A DNA stretch of 64,000 bases from Rhodeus uyekii. Taxonomy: Eukaryota; Chordata; Actinopteri; Cypriniformes; Acheilognathidae. Made by a program: the position numbers and the translations under genes. Positions 29,158-40,900 of this stretch are shown here, piece after piece. Position 1 is the first letter of the stretch. Every line of letters begins with the position of its first letter. The notes under the pieces were generated by a model. It was not told the origin of the DNA. It saw nothing but the letters and a program-made list of their open reading frames with translations, and did not search any database. Where the stretch lies: NCBI GenBank assembly GCA_037043235.1, contig JAWRVZ010000235.1:443501-507500 (forward strand), written 5' to 3'.

Positions 29158-29573
29158 GCATCCTTATATAACCCGCACCCCCTGCGGGGTTTGTAAAATC
29201 TGGTATAACCTGCGGGTTATATGCAGGAAAATACGGTACATTTAAAAGTAATGCATTACTAGTTACTTGAAATAAGTAATCTGATTACGTAACTCAAGTT
29301 ACTTGTAATGCGTTTCCCCCAACACTGGTTATGCAAAGCATGCAAACTTCCACACAAAGAGCTGAACTATAAAATGTTACTAACCTCCCGTCTTCCTGTT
29401 TTTGCCAGTTCAAAGACGCCGGCATGTTTGAGACGGTTTGGCAAGTGAAATACTACAACTACTACAAGAGAGAACACTGCCAGTTCGGCAACAGCTTCAA
29501 CTGCATTGAGTACGAGGCCAAGCCCAACGAGACCCGCAGCCTCATGTGGATAAACAAAGAGGTCTTCCTGTAA
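27169..29573 (+). CDS. cnrip1: Cannabinoid receptor-interacting protein 1
   Basis: CNRIP1 binds the cytoplasmic tail of the CB1 cannabinoid receptor and damps its constitutive activity, mainly in brain. Three exons, 27169-27347, 27729-27873 and 29409-29573, join with phases 2 and 0 to give 162 aa (164 in human). Diagnostic blocks: IQPNDGPVFYKVDGTRFGQ, RTIKMLTGSKYKIEV, YDTEGVPHTKSGDRQP, FETVWQVKYYNYYKRE, YEAKPNETRSLMW and a terminal NKEVFL. The region around residues 60-75 (ITMGIGGKTFPLEQQ) is where it differs most from mammals. Fish can have cnrip1a and cnrip1b; the sequence does not say which this is. Donors gtaagt and gtaaca. Confidence 0.95.
28013..28447. repeat. (TG)n-derived tract, 435 bp
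   Basis: Imperfect TG repeats in cnrip1 intron 2, with GTGTGCATGCGTGTG-type units that alternate purine and pyrimidine almost throughout. Minus-strand His/Thr-rich frames are artefacts. Confidence 0.95.
28522..29236 (+). mobile_element. CCGTATTTTC-ended element, copy 1
   Basis: A 715-bp element with ends CCGTATTTTCCCGCATGTAA and, reverse-complemented, CCGTATTTTCCTGCATATAA, flanked by TA (28520-28521, 29237-29238). It contains a TA microsatellite at 29092-29150 and no transposase. A shorter inverted copy is at 47987-48416. In cnrip1 intron 2. Confidence 0.8.
29092..29150. repeat. (TA)n microsatellite
   Basis: About 29 uninterrupted TA units inside the CCGTATTTTC element. Confidence 0.95.
29244..29330 (-). 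repeat. CCAACACTGG-ended repeat, right end
   Basis: TAATGCATTACTAGTTACTT and TAATGCGTTTCCCCCAACAC, ending TGG, resemble the end of a common fish hAT-type repeat. A sister fragment with GAGTTACTTATTTGAAAAC is at 28478-28497, left of the CCGTATTTTC element, which therefore probably inserted into it. Confidence 0.5.
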
Positions 29574-30443
29574 AACACGAGCCAAGCGGCAAACATGCAC
29601 AATAAGTCCTGTATCCATCACGGGGGGGCTGTGTGTGGGACAGACGACTCCGAGCTCCCCAGTGAGATCCATCAGGGTATCTGTTCACCGGTCAAGCAAT
29701 GCATCTATCTGTTCTACCGCTGCTCATGCATGTTTTCCCGTCTCATTTATGTCTCTTCCTCGCACCGAGCTGGTGAAACTTCAACTTTGGGTGAAAGTTT
29801 CCACGGGAAAGGATTTTCAGCTGTCTATCGGTCATTTGCACATCCCATATCTGCTATATTATGGTTACAAACCCACTGAGACCATCTTTCCACGAGACTC
29901 AGATGAGAAAGCTCTGAAGGCCTGTATTTAACCCAGTCATTTGCTGTTAAAGAGACTTAAAAAGGTGCTGTATCAACTTACACAGGCTATCCGTGATTCT
30001 CCCTATTAGTGTGTATAATGTAATATTATGAAGTAAAGACCAGTCGGTTAATATTGTGGTCTTTTGGGAGCAGCGTAACACAATTATTTAACTGTGACAG
30101 GCATGCCTGTTTAAGGCGTGAATGGATGTTTAATTATTTCCCATTTTGTGTTACTGTTATTTACTGCTTAAACTGTTATTTATGTTGCCTATTTCTTCAC
30201 AGAAGCATTAGTTCACTGGTGAGAGTTAGAAGTGAATCAGACATGAAGTTAGTGCTTTATTTCGACTTAATTCTATTCCTATTTTCACTCATATTCTGAT
30301 TCTTTGTTTGCTTGTGAGGTGCCTGTGTGTGTTGCTGATTTTAGTCTTGATTTTGATCAGTCTTGTGTGACTTTGAGCCAAACTTTTAACTTTTTTTTGT
30401 AAGAATATAAACAATATTGTTGCTTGAAGTTCTGTGCTGTTTT

Positions 30444-30449
30444 AATAAA
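30444..30449 (+). terminator. cnrip1 poly(A) signal
   Basis: AATAAA, about 870 nt after the cnrip1 stop, followed by GCAATACAG. It is the first good signal in this UTR. Confidence 0.5.
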
Positions 30450-30952
30450 TGCAATACAGTCTAATTATACGACCAAAACCTACAAACAGTCAATAAAATG
30501 GAAATAAAAAAACTGGTTGTTTAAAGCTATAGCATATTAGATAATTTAGTATGTTTACCGCTGACAGACATTATAATGAGCTATTTTTACAGAAGCTATT
30601 TTTCTCAGCAGGCAGATGAAATACAGTATATGGGTTGTTATTTTTAAAACGTATGTTTATAGACACTGGAACTCTGTTAAATGTTATCTTTTTAAAAACA
30701 AAAGCAGGCCTTACAATACAAGCTTTTATGTATATATTTAAAATGTGCCACTGCAAAAACAATAAAAATTATTAGTGGCACATGTAAAAACATTGCTAAA
30801 AATGCATGTATGTGTTATATTTAACCCTAATGGCAATCTTAATCAATACAAAAATAATTACATAGTGCTTCTCATTTTCTAATCACTTACTGCAGCATTT
30901 CAGCATAAACCAGTACTGAAGGCTGAAGGCATTTCATTGTTATATTGTTCAC

Positions 30953-31085
30953 TTAAAAATGAAAGTTTTGTCATCCTTTACTCGCACTCCCGTTGTTCCA
31001 AACCTGTATGAGTTTCTTCTGTTGAACACAAAAGTAAGTTATCGGCACCTATTGACTTCAATAGTATGAAAAGAAAAATACAGTG
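30953..31085 (+). repeat. GTTCACC-family MITE fragment
   Basis: AATGAAAGTTTTGTCATCCT, then GTTGTTCCAAACCTGTATGA and TTTCTTCTGTTGAACACAAA follow the family's inner order. Confidence 0.75.
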
Positions 31086-31469
31086 CACATTTATTTGTAT
31101 AGTGCTATTCACCTTCTGATTTTTTACCAATTTTAAAGATTTGCACAAGAGTTTAAGCTCATTCATCCACTGGTTAAAGTTGGGTTTAGATTTAAACCAT
31201 CTGCACTTATGAATGAAGCATTTTCCAAAAAACATAACAAGAACTTAATTACAAAATCAAACTCTTTGTTTTCTAGACAAATCCCAAACCTAATTAAGTT
31301 TACAGTGAGGGGTGGGAGTTAATTTGCTCAACGTTAATGAGGCAAATGCGCGTGCACGTGTTCAGGGAGAGAACCCTGAAATATCCCGGATGTGATGTGC
31401 TGTTCTGACGCACCTCCCCTCCTCTCCCTCAGTCTCTCCTTCCTCCCCTTCTCTCTCTCTTTTTAATTC

Positions 31470-31585
31470 AAGATGTGCTTTATTGGCATGACAATTGTTT
31501 CAATGTATTGCCAAAGCATTTCAATTTTTTACAGTAGATCAACAAACATATACATACATTAACGTAGAACAATCAATAAACGTTT
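31470..31585 (+). repeat. Dispersed repeat (CAAGATGTGCTTTATTGGCA)
   Basis: TTCAAGATGTGCTTTATTGG followed by CATGACAATTGTTTCAATGT resembles a common fish repeat, known from memory only. It ends at the 19-bp tandem repeat. Confidence 0.4.
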
Positions 31586-31661
31586 TAGAATTCTGTGAAC
31601 AATTTAGAATTCTACGAACAAATTAGAATTCTATGAACAACTGAGAATTCTGTGAGTGAGT
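31586..31661. repeat. 19-bp tandem repeat, four copies
   Basis: Four consecutive 19-bp units of the form TAGAATTCTRYGAACAAWT, the last diverged (GAGAATTCTGTGAGTGAGT). Each unit contains GAATTC. It lies about 250 bp upstream of the ppp3r1 ATG, next to the GC-rich promoter. Confidence 0.85.
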
Positions 31662-31907
31662 TCGTGTGCGCGTGTGACCACATCACTGATTGGACGACTC
31701 TTTCCCCCTCTCTCTCTCTCTCCCTCCCCCCCCCTCCTTCACTCCTTCCTCCCTCCCTCCACCAGCACCAGCTCAACCCACCGAAGCGACTGCAGTGAAT
31801 CCGCCATCCGTCGACTGAAACACCGAGAAGGAAATCCGAGCGACGCGCCATAGCGACTTCCTCGACCGTTCAGTTCCGCGAGCTCGAAGGCAAACCCCGG
31901 CGACACG
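31662..31907 (+). promoter_or_regulatory. ppp3r1 promoter / 5' UTR
   Basis: GC-rich sequence with a CTCTCTCTCTCTCCCTCCCC pyrimidine tract and many CpGs; CpG-rich sequence continues to about 32200. The ATG at 31908 (GACACGATGG) is the only start compatible with the calcineurin B N-terminus. Confidence 0.6.
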
Positions 31908-34900
31908 ATGGTAAGGATCCCTAACACCTCACGCTAAACCGCTGCAACTACATCCCAGATCGCTGATACTTCCTCCAGTGTCGCGTCGGACCAGTCGATC
32001 GGTGTTGTGGTGCCGTGACGGACTGGAAACGCGTTGTAGATGAAACCGAGGCATGGCGTTCAGCCTCGACCGACCGTGTCGGGAAACACGTCGTGATCTC
32101 ACCGATTACACCGTATATCCTGAGTTTGAGCCGATCGCTGATCAGATGTAATGGCGCGGCTGGGAGAGAGAGAGAAAGATCGATCGATCGAGATCTGGTT
32201 TGCGTGCAAAACACAACTTGAATCGAGGAGAGATTGACTTTGCTCAGCCATCAGTTATAAAGAAGGGGAGCCTTTCCATCCCCTGGCAGGATGTGCTTTT
32301 TATATACAAAGCAGTCGTTTTTAAAGTTTAGGTTGTGATGGATTGAGTCCACCCTCGTTTTGTTCTTAAAGGGGCAGTTCACCCAAAAATTATAATTGCC
32401 ATAATTGCTCGCCCTCAAGTTGATCCAAGCCTGTATAATTGTCTTTTTTTCTGTCAAACACTAAAGTTGTGGGGCACCAATTGACTACCATAATACCACT
32501 CTCACACACACTCACACACACATGCTCACACACTCACTATGGAAGTCAATGGTGCTCCACATCTGTTTGGTTCAGTTTTAATGTTTGAGTGAACTGTCCC
32601 TTTAAATTTGTTAGAGCATCTCTGTTTGGGCTTATCAACCCCACCAGACTTTTCAACTTACCCTGTATTATTTATAAAAACTCCTAAAATTAGAGGAATT
32701 CTACCTTTCACCCTTTCATAGGAGCGTAGAAACAGTTTCTCCTCATTTGATATTAAACATATGCGTTTCTGTTGTTCTTATAACCAGACTATCACTCTCT
32801 TCAACACGGCTGTCATCACCAAGCAATTTAGATTAAAAACCATGTTTCTTCAAAAACACTAATAATTGGTTATTACAGAAATCATGAAGTGATGGGAATC
32901 AGTTTTTAGATTTATACATCACAATCTGAAAGTGTTTTTTTTTTGGGGGGTGGGGTGTCATTGACCAAACAGATAGTTTTGTGAGAAACGCTGTTGATGA
33001 ATCCCGTTTACGTGGCATTACTATAAAAATCAGCGTTACATTTTGTGTAAACAGCGTGTAAACAGCAATGTAAACAGCGTTTACATTTATGCATTTATCA
33101 GACGCTTTTATCCAAAGTGATTTGCATTGCATTCAAGAAACACATTGACATTCTAATCCGTTGCTTTCCCTGGGAATCGAACCCATGACCTTGGCGTTGC
33201 AAGCGCCACTCTCTACTGTTACAGGAAAGCTTTATGCTGTTATGACTGTTGATTGACATGAGAGGAAGTCGTATCTCAATTTTTTTTATACACTTCAGTC
33301 CGCATCTACAGTAATCTGAAGAAATTAGTGACTCTGTTACGCAAAACCTGGAAATATCCTTTTAGTCGTATCAGTATTAGCCACATTACTAAATGGCTGA
33401 TGAATTTGTGCCAAAATAGAGTTTGATTTGAAATATCGCCATTGAGGTGAAAGCTAAATATGGGAAGTTGATGTTTATTTTGCTGTTCTAACTATAAATT
33501 ATTTAATTTGCATTTTTGCAACCAATTTTTTTTTACGGATTTCTTTTAAATCGTTATCTAGTAAACATGTATGACTCGTCAAATGATGGAAATTCACTGG
33601 TGTGACGGTGTGGGAACCTTTAACCTGTTGTTTGTGTGGTAAAGGCATTGAATTTAGCCTATACAATGCGTATGCATGTATAAATAATCTTAGCTAATAA
33701 AAGATACTCAATGTAAAAGTTTAAAAATGTCCTTCGTTGGAATGGGCTCTACTTTTATTCGGATGCTGCAATCGGCCAATGAGGGAATCTCAGGCTGCAT
33801 ATGTGTATCAAAGCTAGTGACCCTAGGACGCGTGTGGGGGGGCACGTGTGACTGTGTGTGTGTGCTTGGCTTCACTGTGACTACGCTGGGAGACGAGGAA
33901 AGACCGGTATGTTTACTGCGTCTAAAAATGTTGGCAGCTAATAAATGAAGGCGTCACTTAAAGACGTTACACCCCAATCACGCTGATCAGCAGCTTGAGG
34001 TTTTGTTCATCGAAAACATGCCGAATATTGCCAACAATCGTCCCGCTTTGTGATGCTACTCCAGTAAACCAGCGAGCGCTGTTAGCATCAAATAAGCTGG
34101 CGTGTCAAGAAACCTTAATGCTAATAAGGATACGATGCACAGGTGATACTATTTACAGTCGCTGCGGAGAGTTGAGGGGCGCGAAATGTTACTACTTCCT
34201 AGGGGGCGTAAAAGAAGATAATTGAGAAGCACTGCCCTAGGACTCAATGCTCAACGCACTCAATTCAACGAAAGTATGCATGCTTGGGATGCGTAGCGAA
34301 GCATTACATGCTCCAACTTCACAGACGCAGAGTTAGCCTAAACCCGGACGTACCAACACCGTGTCCTTGTAAAGTTTCATCCTGTGTCTAAGTCTTTTAG
34401 GCCCAAACATTTCTTCTGTAGGACCTTAAGATCTGTCCCAGACAGAGTCCGATGTTTTCCATGGTTCCAGTGCTGATTTGGGAGGAAAATAAGTTGATTT
34501 TAGGGAGGTAAAATGCATTTAGCGGAGCCGAGAGTAACACACTACCATAAAACTGTATAAAAACCTATTGACTCGCTTGTATTCTGGAATAACGTCCAGT
34601 TAAGAGTAGCTTGAACTCCATTAGCGAACTTTGGATTGTATTGGTTGTTGCCGTCTCTTTTGGATGAGTCTCGTAATTTGGTATTTTGTTGCATTGATTC
34701 GTCGTTTTAAAGTCGTAATGAAACTGAAGTAGCGGCTGGTCTTGTCTTCTGTGTTGTGACGTACGTCTGAGTGTAACAGATTCTTTATTATAGGCAGTTG
34801 TTGCTGCTTAGATGTTGAGATGTGGTCTTTTCACTCAAAGTAGGTGCAGGCCGTGAACCAAATGACACAATTCATGTGCACTTGAGATCTTGCCTGTTAA

Positions 34901-37900
34901 GTCCACGAGACCGTAGGGTGTCCCATTTGTCATTCTTGTGATATGCGACCTCTGTGTACTATTGCCGAGACCGCAAACCCAGTCAAAGTGGCGTTACTTC
35001 ATGGAGAATTTAGGACTCCATTTGGGACAGGCCCGCGGATGAACATGAGTTTGAAGGAACATGGTTTAAGTGCACTTAGAGATTGAAGAAGTCCTGCTTG
35101 CGTCATTCACTTTTATCCAAAGCGACTTGCATTGCGTTCAAGAAACACATTGACATTCTAATCAGTTCTTGCTTTCCCTGGGAATCGAACCCATGACCTT
35201 GATGTTGCAAGCGCCACTCTCTACTGTTTGACCCACAGGAAAACCCTGTAAGAAATCTTGTTTTCACCAGAAGAACCATCAAGTTTGATTCAACATTACG
35301 AGGTAAAAACATATGCAAAAAATTAAACCTGCGCAGATGACAATAAGATGCGTAACAAGCATTTAGAAAATTAAAACAATTATTTAATGTTGACAATAAA
35401 ATGACTATGAAAAGTAAATCAATCAGATGCAAACGTATAATATCTGTACACCTGTATTCAGGGATACAGGCCTGATTTGTGTTCATTATACATCATTACT
35501 TTTCATCTTTCCCTTTAAAAATGAAGTATTTCTTCCCAAATAAAGCACAAATCACAAGGGTTTCCCTCTTGGTCACGCAAGTAAAGACAGATGCCAGTTG
35601 TCTCAGATGATATTGATGTCTGAATCCAAAACACCCCCTATATCCTCAAATAGGGCGCTATTTGGAGCGACAGCCATTTTTGTGGTGGCGTCAGAAACCA
35701 TAGTGAACGTTATTGAAATCGCTCCTATCCCACAATGCACCTCAGTAACGATAAAAGTGTATCGTCTATATATTCACTCATTAGTTTTCCTTCGCCCCTT
35801 CAAGTGAACTATTAGTGGACTAAGGTAGGGAACAGTGAGATTGGGATTGGTTTAGGGGGCGATTTCACTTTCAGCCGATGTCTTCCTAATAGATTAGTCT
35901 AATGAAGGAACTTCCTGATTGGAGATGTGATGTCATAAAGGGACCAATGTCTCCGATTGAACGCGGTGGCATTTTAGCCGAGCATTCATTCCCCGTTTGA
36001 AAGTTTCCTCCAGCTTTTGCTTCGCATTGAGGTGTCTTTCCTTGCCTGGTGACTTGCTCGCGCTTGAGACCAAGTAACCAGATGAAGTAATCCTAAACCC
36101 TCAATCCACTTTAAGTTAATTTGCTGTCGCTCTTCCACTAAAGTCAAAATAGCACAGGGCGCACTCAACCTTAGCTAACCTACTAGCTGTGGCAAAACAG
36201 TCTGTTTGTAGTTCACGTGAGTAATTTTAGAGGGGGAGACGTACTGAAACGGCTTTATTTGAATGCAGAAGACGCTTTGTTTGTCCGCACACGACTGAAG
36301 CGACCCATGGGTTTAATCTTCCGCCGCACCATATGTGCAAACACACAGCGCCAAAAATACATCTCCTCTACACATGCTTTATCAGTGGCAGAGTGTGCTT
36401 GAATTATGTTGGGACAGAAATGGTAACACTTCTCCTTTTTACTGTTTTCGTTCATTTTCTCTTATTTTGTCCCCATGAAATGGCATAGAAACAGGAACTT
36501 GACTTTGTAAGCCGTGTAACTGTGTGATGTACGTTTAATGGAGAGCTCTAGATGTTATGGGACGCCCCGGTTTATCCGTCCCACTCTCTATACTGGGTTG
36601 TGGGATAGCTTTGGTTTCTTCCTGCATGTTGTAACATGTCTTTAGCACAACTCCTGAAGACACCTTCCCACCTACTGACTTGAAGCTGCTTGATTTGTCT
36701 GGGATGTCACGAGCAGTCGGTACAGAAATCCTGCCCTCTGGCTGTCTCGTAGTTTCTTTAAAAAGGAAATCGTTTCATTAACTCGTCCCAGTGACGTTTT
36801 GTTTTTCTTCCCTGAACACAGTGAAATGTTACAGAATGTGCTCGTACCATCTTGTAAAATACAGTAAAACTTTAATATTGTTCATTTTAAATTATATTTT
36901 TACCTAATGTAATTTGTTGATTTGATACTCAAGAAACATTCCTGATTATTATCGAAGCATGGAAATCTTCCATTTCTTTACTGTCACAAATTAATGCATC
37001 CTTGCTGAATATAAATATTCATTTATTTAAAAAACATAAAATGTACTGACCCCAAAATTTTGAATGTGTGTTTGATATTAGAATGATTTATTCTAGCATT
37101 GCATGCTGGGAGAAAAGCACTGCTCTCTCCTTTACAGTGTCTCTCTTCGTCCTTTTATCCTCTCTTTCTCTACTAACGTCTCTCTATCCTGTTGGATCAT
37201 AGCATGTTCTCTTCTCTCATGTCTCCTGCTATTTCTGCGTGTCCCAGTGTGCTGAAACTGATGGCCTGATTTCTTGCCTGGCTTATTGCTCTGTATATTT
37301 TAAGGCTGAACTAATTAATTCAATCAGTTCATCTAAAGATTATTTATTTCTTGTTAATCTACTGTTTATTTTCTGAATAGTCGATTTAATCTTTTGGTTC
37401 ATGTGGCAATAAATAACAACCGTAACTAATCTATATACAGTATGAGCTTTGTTTATCACAAAAGATGCAGTTTATGCAATACAAGCCTAATTAGGAAAGG
37501 TGTTTACACTTTTGGGGATTTACAGCAGCAACTGCTTGCAAGTGTGAATCCTGAAATGTTTTCTAAAATGTTGCCTGCCTGCTTTATAATCTTCATAAAC
37601 TGGATCGTTTTGTGAGCCAAGCCCAAAGACGCTTTATCCGCGAAGTATCCTTATGACATAAAGCATGGTGGTGGTTTAGTGATGGTCATCAAGCATTAAT
37701 CTTTGATTGTTTTGATATTAAAATTGTGAATGAAAGACGCAAGAACGTTGCTGATCATCGCAATTTCGAGAGCGAGTTTTCTGTACACACATACGAATAA
37801 CGATAATGTAGGGGATTCAAAGTTTCCTATATTTGATCCCCGTTTCTTGTCCACTATGGGAGATATTGATGCGACGTTCCTGACGCGTGCAAAGCACTAT

Positions 37901-40900
37901 TAATAGATCCAGAGAAGTCCTTTTGAAGTGTATTAAATCAAACAATAACGATGAATTGAACCACAAAACAAACAAACAACTTGAAACCGCGTTGGCTACC
38001 ATGTGCACGTTCAAAATACCGTATGCTTTTGCACCAGCGCCTCCCTCCTGTCGGGGTGACCTTTCCTTTTAAACATCTTTTCCCCTCTCACCTTGTTACA
38101 CTTCCCCAGGAAACGTGTGCGATACGGAAGAATGAGGAGAAGTGCAGGTTTCAAATGAAACTCTTTTATTCACAAAACACTTTAAATATAAACAAAAGAA
38201 GCACGCTTGTGCAAACCTTGGATTTACATTGAACACGGCATCCACACACTAGAAGACACAACATCACAAAAACAACAACTGGCAATGGAACACAACAGGG
38301 CTAAATATACGAGGAGGTAACGAGGGGATTGGACACAGCTGACAAACAAGGTGACTGACGATGCCACAGGTGAGAACCACATGGGAGAACATGGAAGGGC
38401 ATGAACTGGCACGGCAGGCGGGAAGTGCTCGAGTGGCACGGCGGGCGGGAAGTGCGTGACGGGTGGGACTACGGGTAACAGGGCTCGACAAATCCACTCG
38501 TCCGCTCGCATTTGCGAGTGAAAGCTCGGCTCGGGCGAGTTAGATTCTTCAGATTCCAATACAGTTTTTCTAATCATTCAACTGTTACTACATAGAAAAA
38601 ACTTCAGGCCGCATAACACTCGTAAAATTTGCCAAACAAGAGCAGAAAATCGACGACGGGCTAGTAGCGATCAGATATACGATTCAGTTCTAAAGTTTGA
38701 ATCACGAATGTAGTATTTACCTCAGGGGTCTCAAACATGCGGCCCGCGAAACGATATTTTGTGGCCCGCGGGATCATATGAAAGTTTAATGTAAGTGTGG
38801 CCCGCAAGTTTTGAATGAATAGCGCTTTACCGCGTTGTGTGGGTGTGTGAAAAAGGTTCCTTTTTCGTGCGAGCTGCAGCTGTACAAGCCAACCAATCAC
38901 AGTGGAGTAAATGACTCCCGCGGGCCAATCACAGTGGAGTAAATGACTCCCGCGGGCCAATCACAGTGGAGTAAATGACTCCCGCGGGCCAATCACAGTG
39001 GAGTAAATGACTCCCGGGGGCCAATCACAGTGGAGTAAATGACTCCCGGGGGCGGGGCATCAGCCGGGCTTTGAGGCAGACAGAGAAACATAGCTGCCAT
39101 TTGTCAAAGCCGTCATAGAATTACTTCTTATTGTGTTTGAAATTGAGCATGTTTGACTTTGAGCTGGACGAAGTGAATGTTACTGTTATCGGCGTTGGAT
39201 TTAGCGTCATGCGGATTGTATTTTGTTTTTCCATCATTTGAAATGGGCTGATTTGCGGGACATCGGTGTTATAATATAGAAAATAAAATCCAGTAAATAA
39301 CGCCTCCGTGGCTGCATCCCATTGTTTGTATATAGTACATTTATTAAATTTATGTCCATAAAAATGATCTTCAGATTAATTATATTGTTTCTGGGTTCTT
39401 GTTGCATTCAACCAATAAATATTTGGTTTTGCAGTATATCATGTGTTTTTTACTTTAATAACTATTTTTGTCTGTTAAAATGCAGGGCAAGTGCTTTATG
39501 TGAAGGGCGAGTAAGTTTTTAGGGTCACTAGTCCTGCAGGGCGAGTGACCCTGGAATAATTCATCGAGGCCTGGGTAACACACCTATAGCGGGCTCACAC
39601 TCACAGGCATAAACACAATTACCGGTAACAATATTGCAACAAATTGATATTTAAATAAACACAAAAATTAAATAGGGTAATAAATATTGCTTCTACACCC
39701 GTATTTAAATGCAGTCGGCACTCCTGGAATTATACAGTGTGTTGGTGGTGTTTGTCACCGTTCACATCTACAATAATACACACACCAAAATCCAGTTTCA
39801 TTGGCCGTTTGTAGCTCTGTAGACTCACTCCGCAAATCTGATTAGCTGCTTAACTAAGACACGTTAAGTGCCATCATGGTGACTCTGAGGATCCTTTCAC
39901 CTCGTGACTCTGATGCGTCATGTAGATGGGAACTGATGTCGGGTTTACTACATCAACACACACAGCTTTTCCTTTAGATTAAGAAGTAGCCTAAAAGACA
40001 CACATGCGTGATTTGAGGTATTTGATTTCAAATCATTGATTGTAGTATCAACGACATTCAAAAATTAAATTTGAAGTGTATTGTCATGCTGACTCTTGTT
40101 CTCTCTCCGCAGGGAAACGAGGCGAGTTATCCCTTGGAGATGTGCTCACACTGTAAGTAGATTGGGTACTATATGCTCTTCCATACTTTTTATTCTGGTA
40201 ATACCCCTTATCACTAGCACTAGATCTATAACCATGACTTAAACACCACTTGTCCATGTCTGATTTGTTTCAGGACTCTTTTAACAGGCAAAATCATGTG
40301 TTCTGTATCAACAGTATAGAAAATGGTGATTATGTAATTATTGATTATTGGCTGGGGTTGAAGGAGTTTTTTTTTTTTCTCTCTCTCTTTTGTTTCCCTC
40401 CCTCTCCAAGATTGTACAAAATAGTTTGTACTTTTGGATGAAAGGATACTGAGCTTTTTTTTGTAGAAATCGGCATGTTTCAGACAGACTGGGAATAGAG
40501 TAACATTAATAATGTACAGTATGAAGAGAAAAAGTGTTAACCTATACTATTAACCTAACAAACTTTAAAATAGCATTATATGACCCCTTTAATATTTTGA
40601 GTAAATTTGATGATAGTTTTTTAGAAACATTTTTTTTTTTTTGTCTATTTAATTTTTATAGATTAGAAGTAACTTTAGTACTTGATTAAAGCACTTCATT
40701 GCGCACTGATCTGTATTCTTTTCAGTTGATCCTCCTACGTATTTTTTTTTGACGAGCAAAGATGAACTGTGGTTCGGCACTAGAGCCGCACAATTCTGGA
40801 AAAATTGAGAATCACGACTTTTTTGTTTTAGTTTCAAACAGAGATCCCGATTCTCCAATCATTCTGAACAGACAACTAAACAAAACAACATTTCGAAATG

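Larger units (their letters stand above)
29574..31907. other. cnrip1 3' UTR and ppp3r1 upstream region
   Basis: The cnrip1 3' UTR probably runs to about 30465, where AATAAA (30444-30449) follows TGTGCTGTTTT. Beyond it lie a GTTCACC-family fragment (30953-31085), a repeat starting near 31468, a 19-bp tandem repeat (31586-31661) and the ppp3r1 promoter and 5' UTR. No other gene is seen. Confidence 0.65.
31911..40112. other. ppp3r1 intron 1
   Basis: An 8.2-kb intron right after the start codon. It starts CpG-rich (to about 32200). It holds a complete GTTCACC MITE (32368-32606), SINEs at 33081 and 35104, a 405-bp segment between 9-bp direct repeats (33830-34234), a CAAAAGTTTGGGG fragment (36930-37075) and the hAT-like element at 38481-39572. 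No other gene is seen. Confidence 0.65.
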
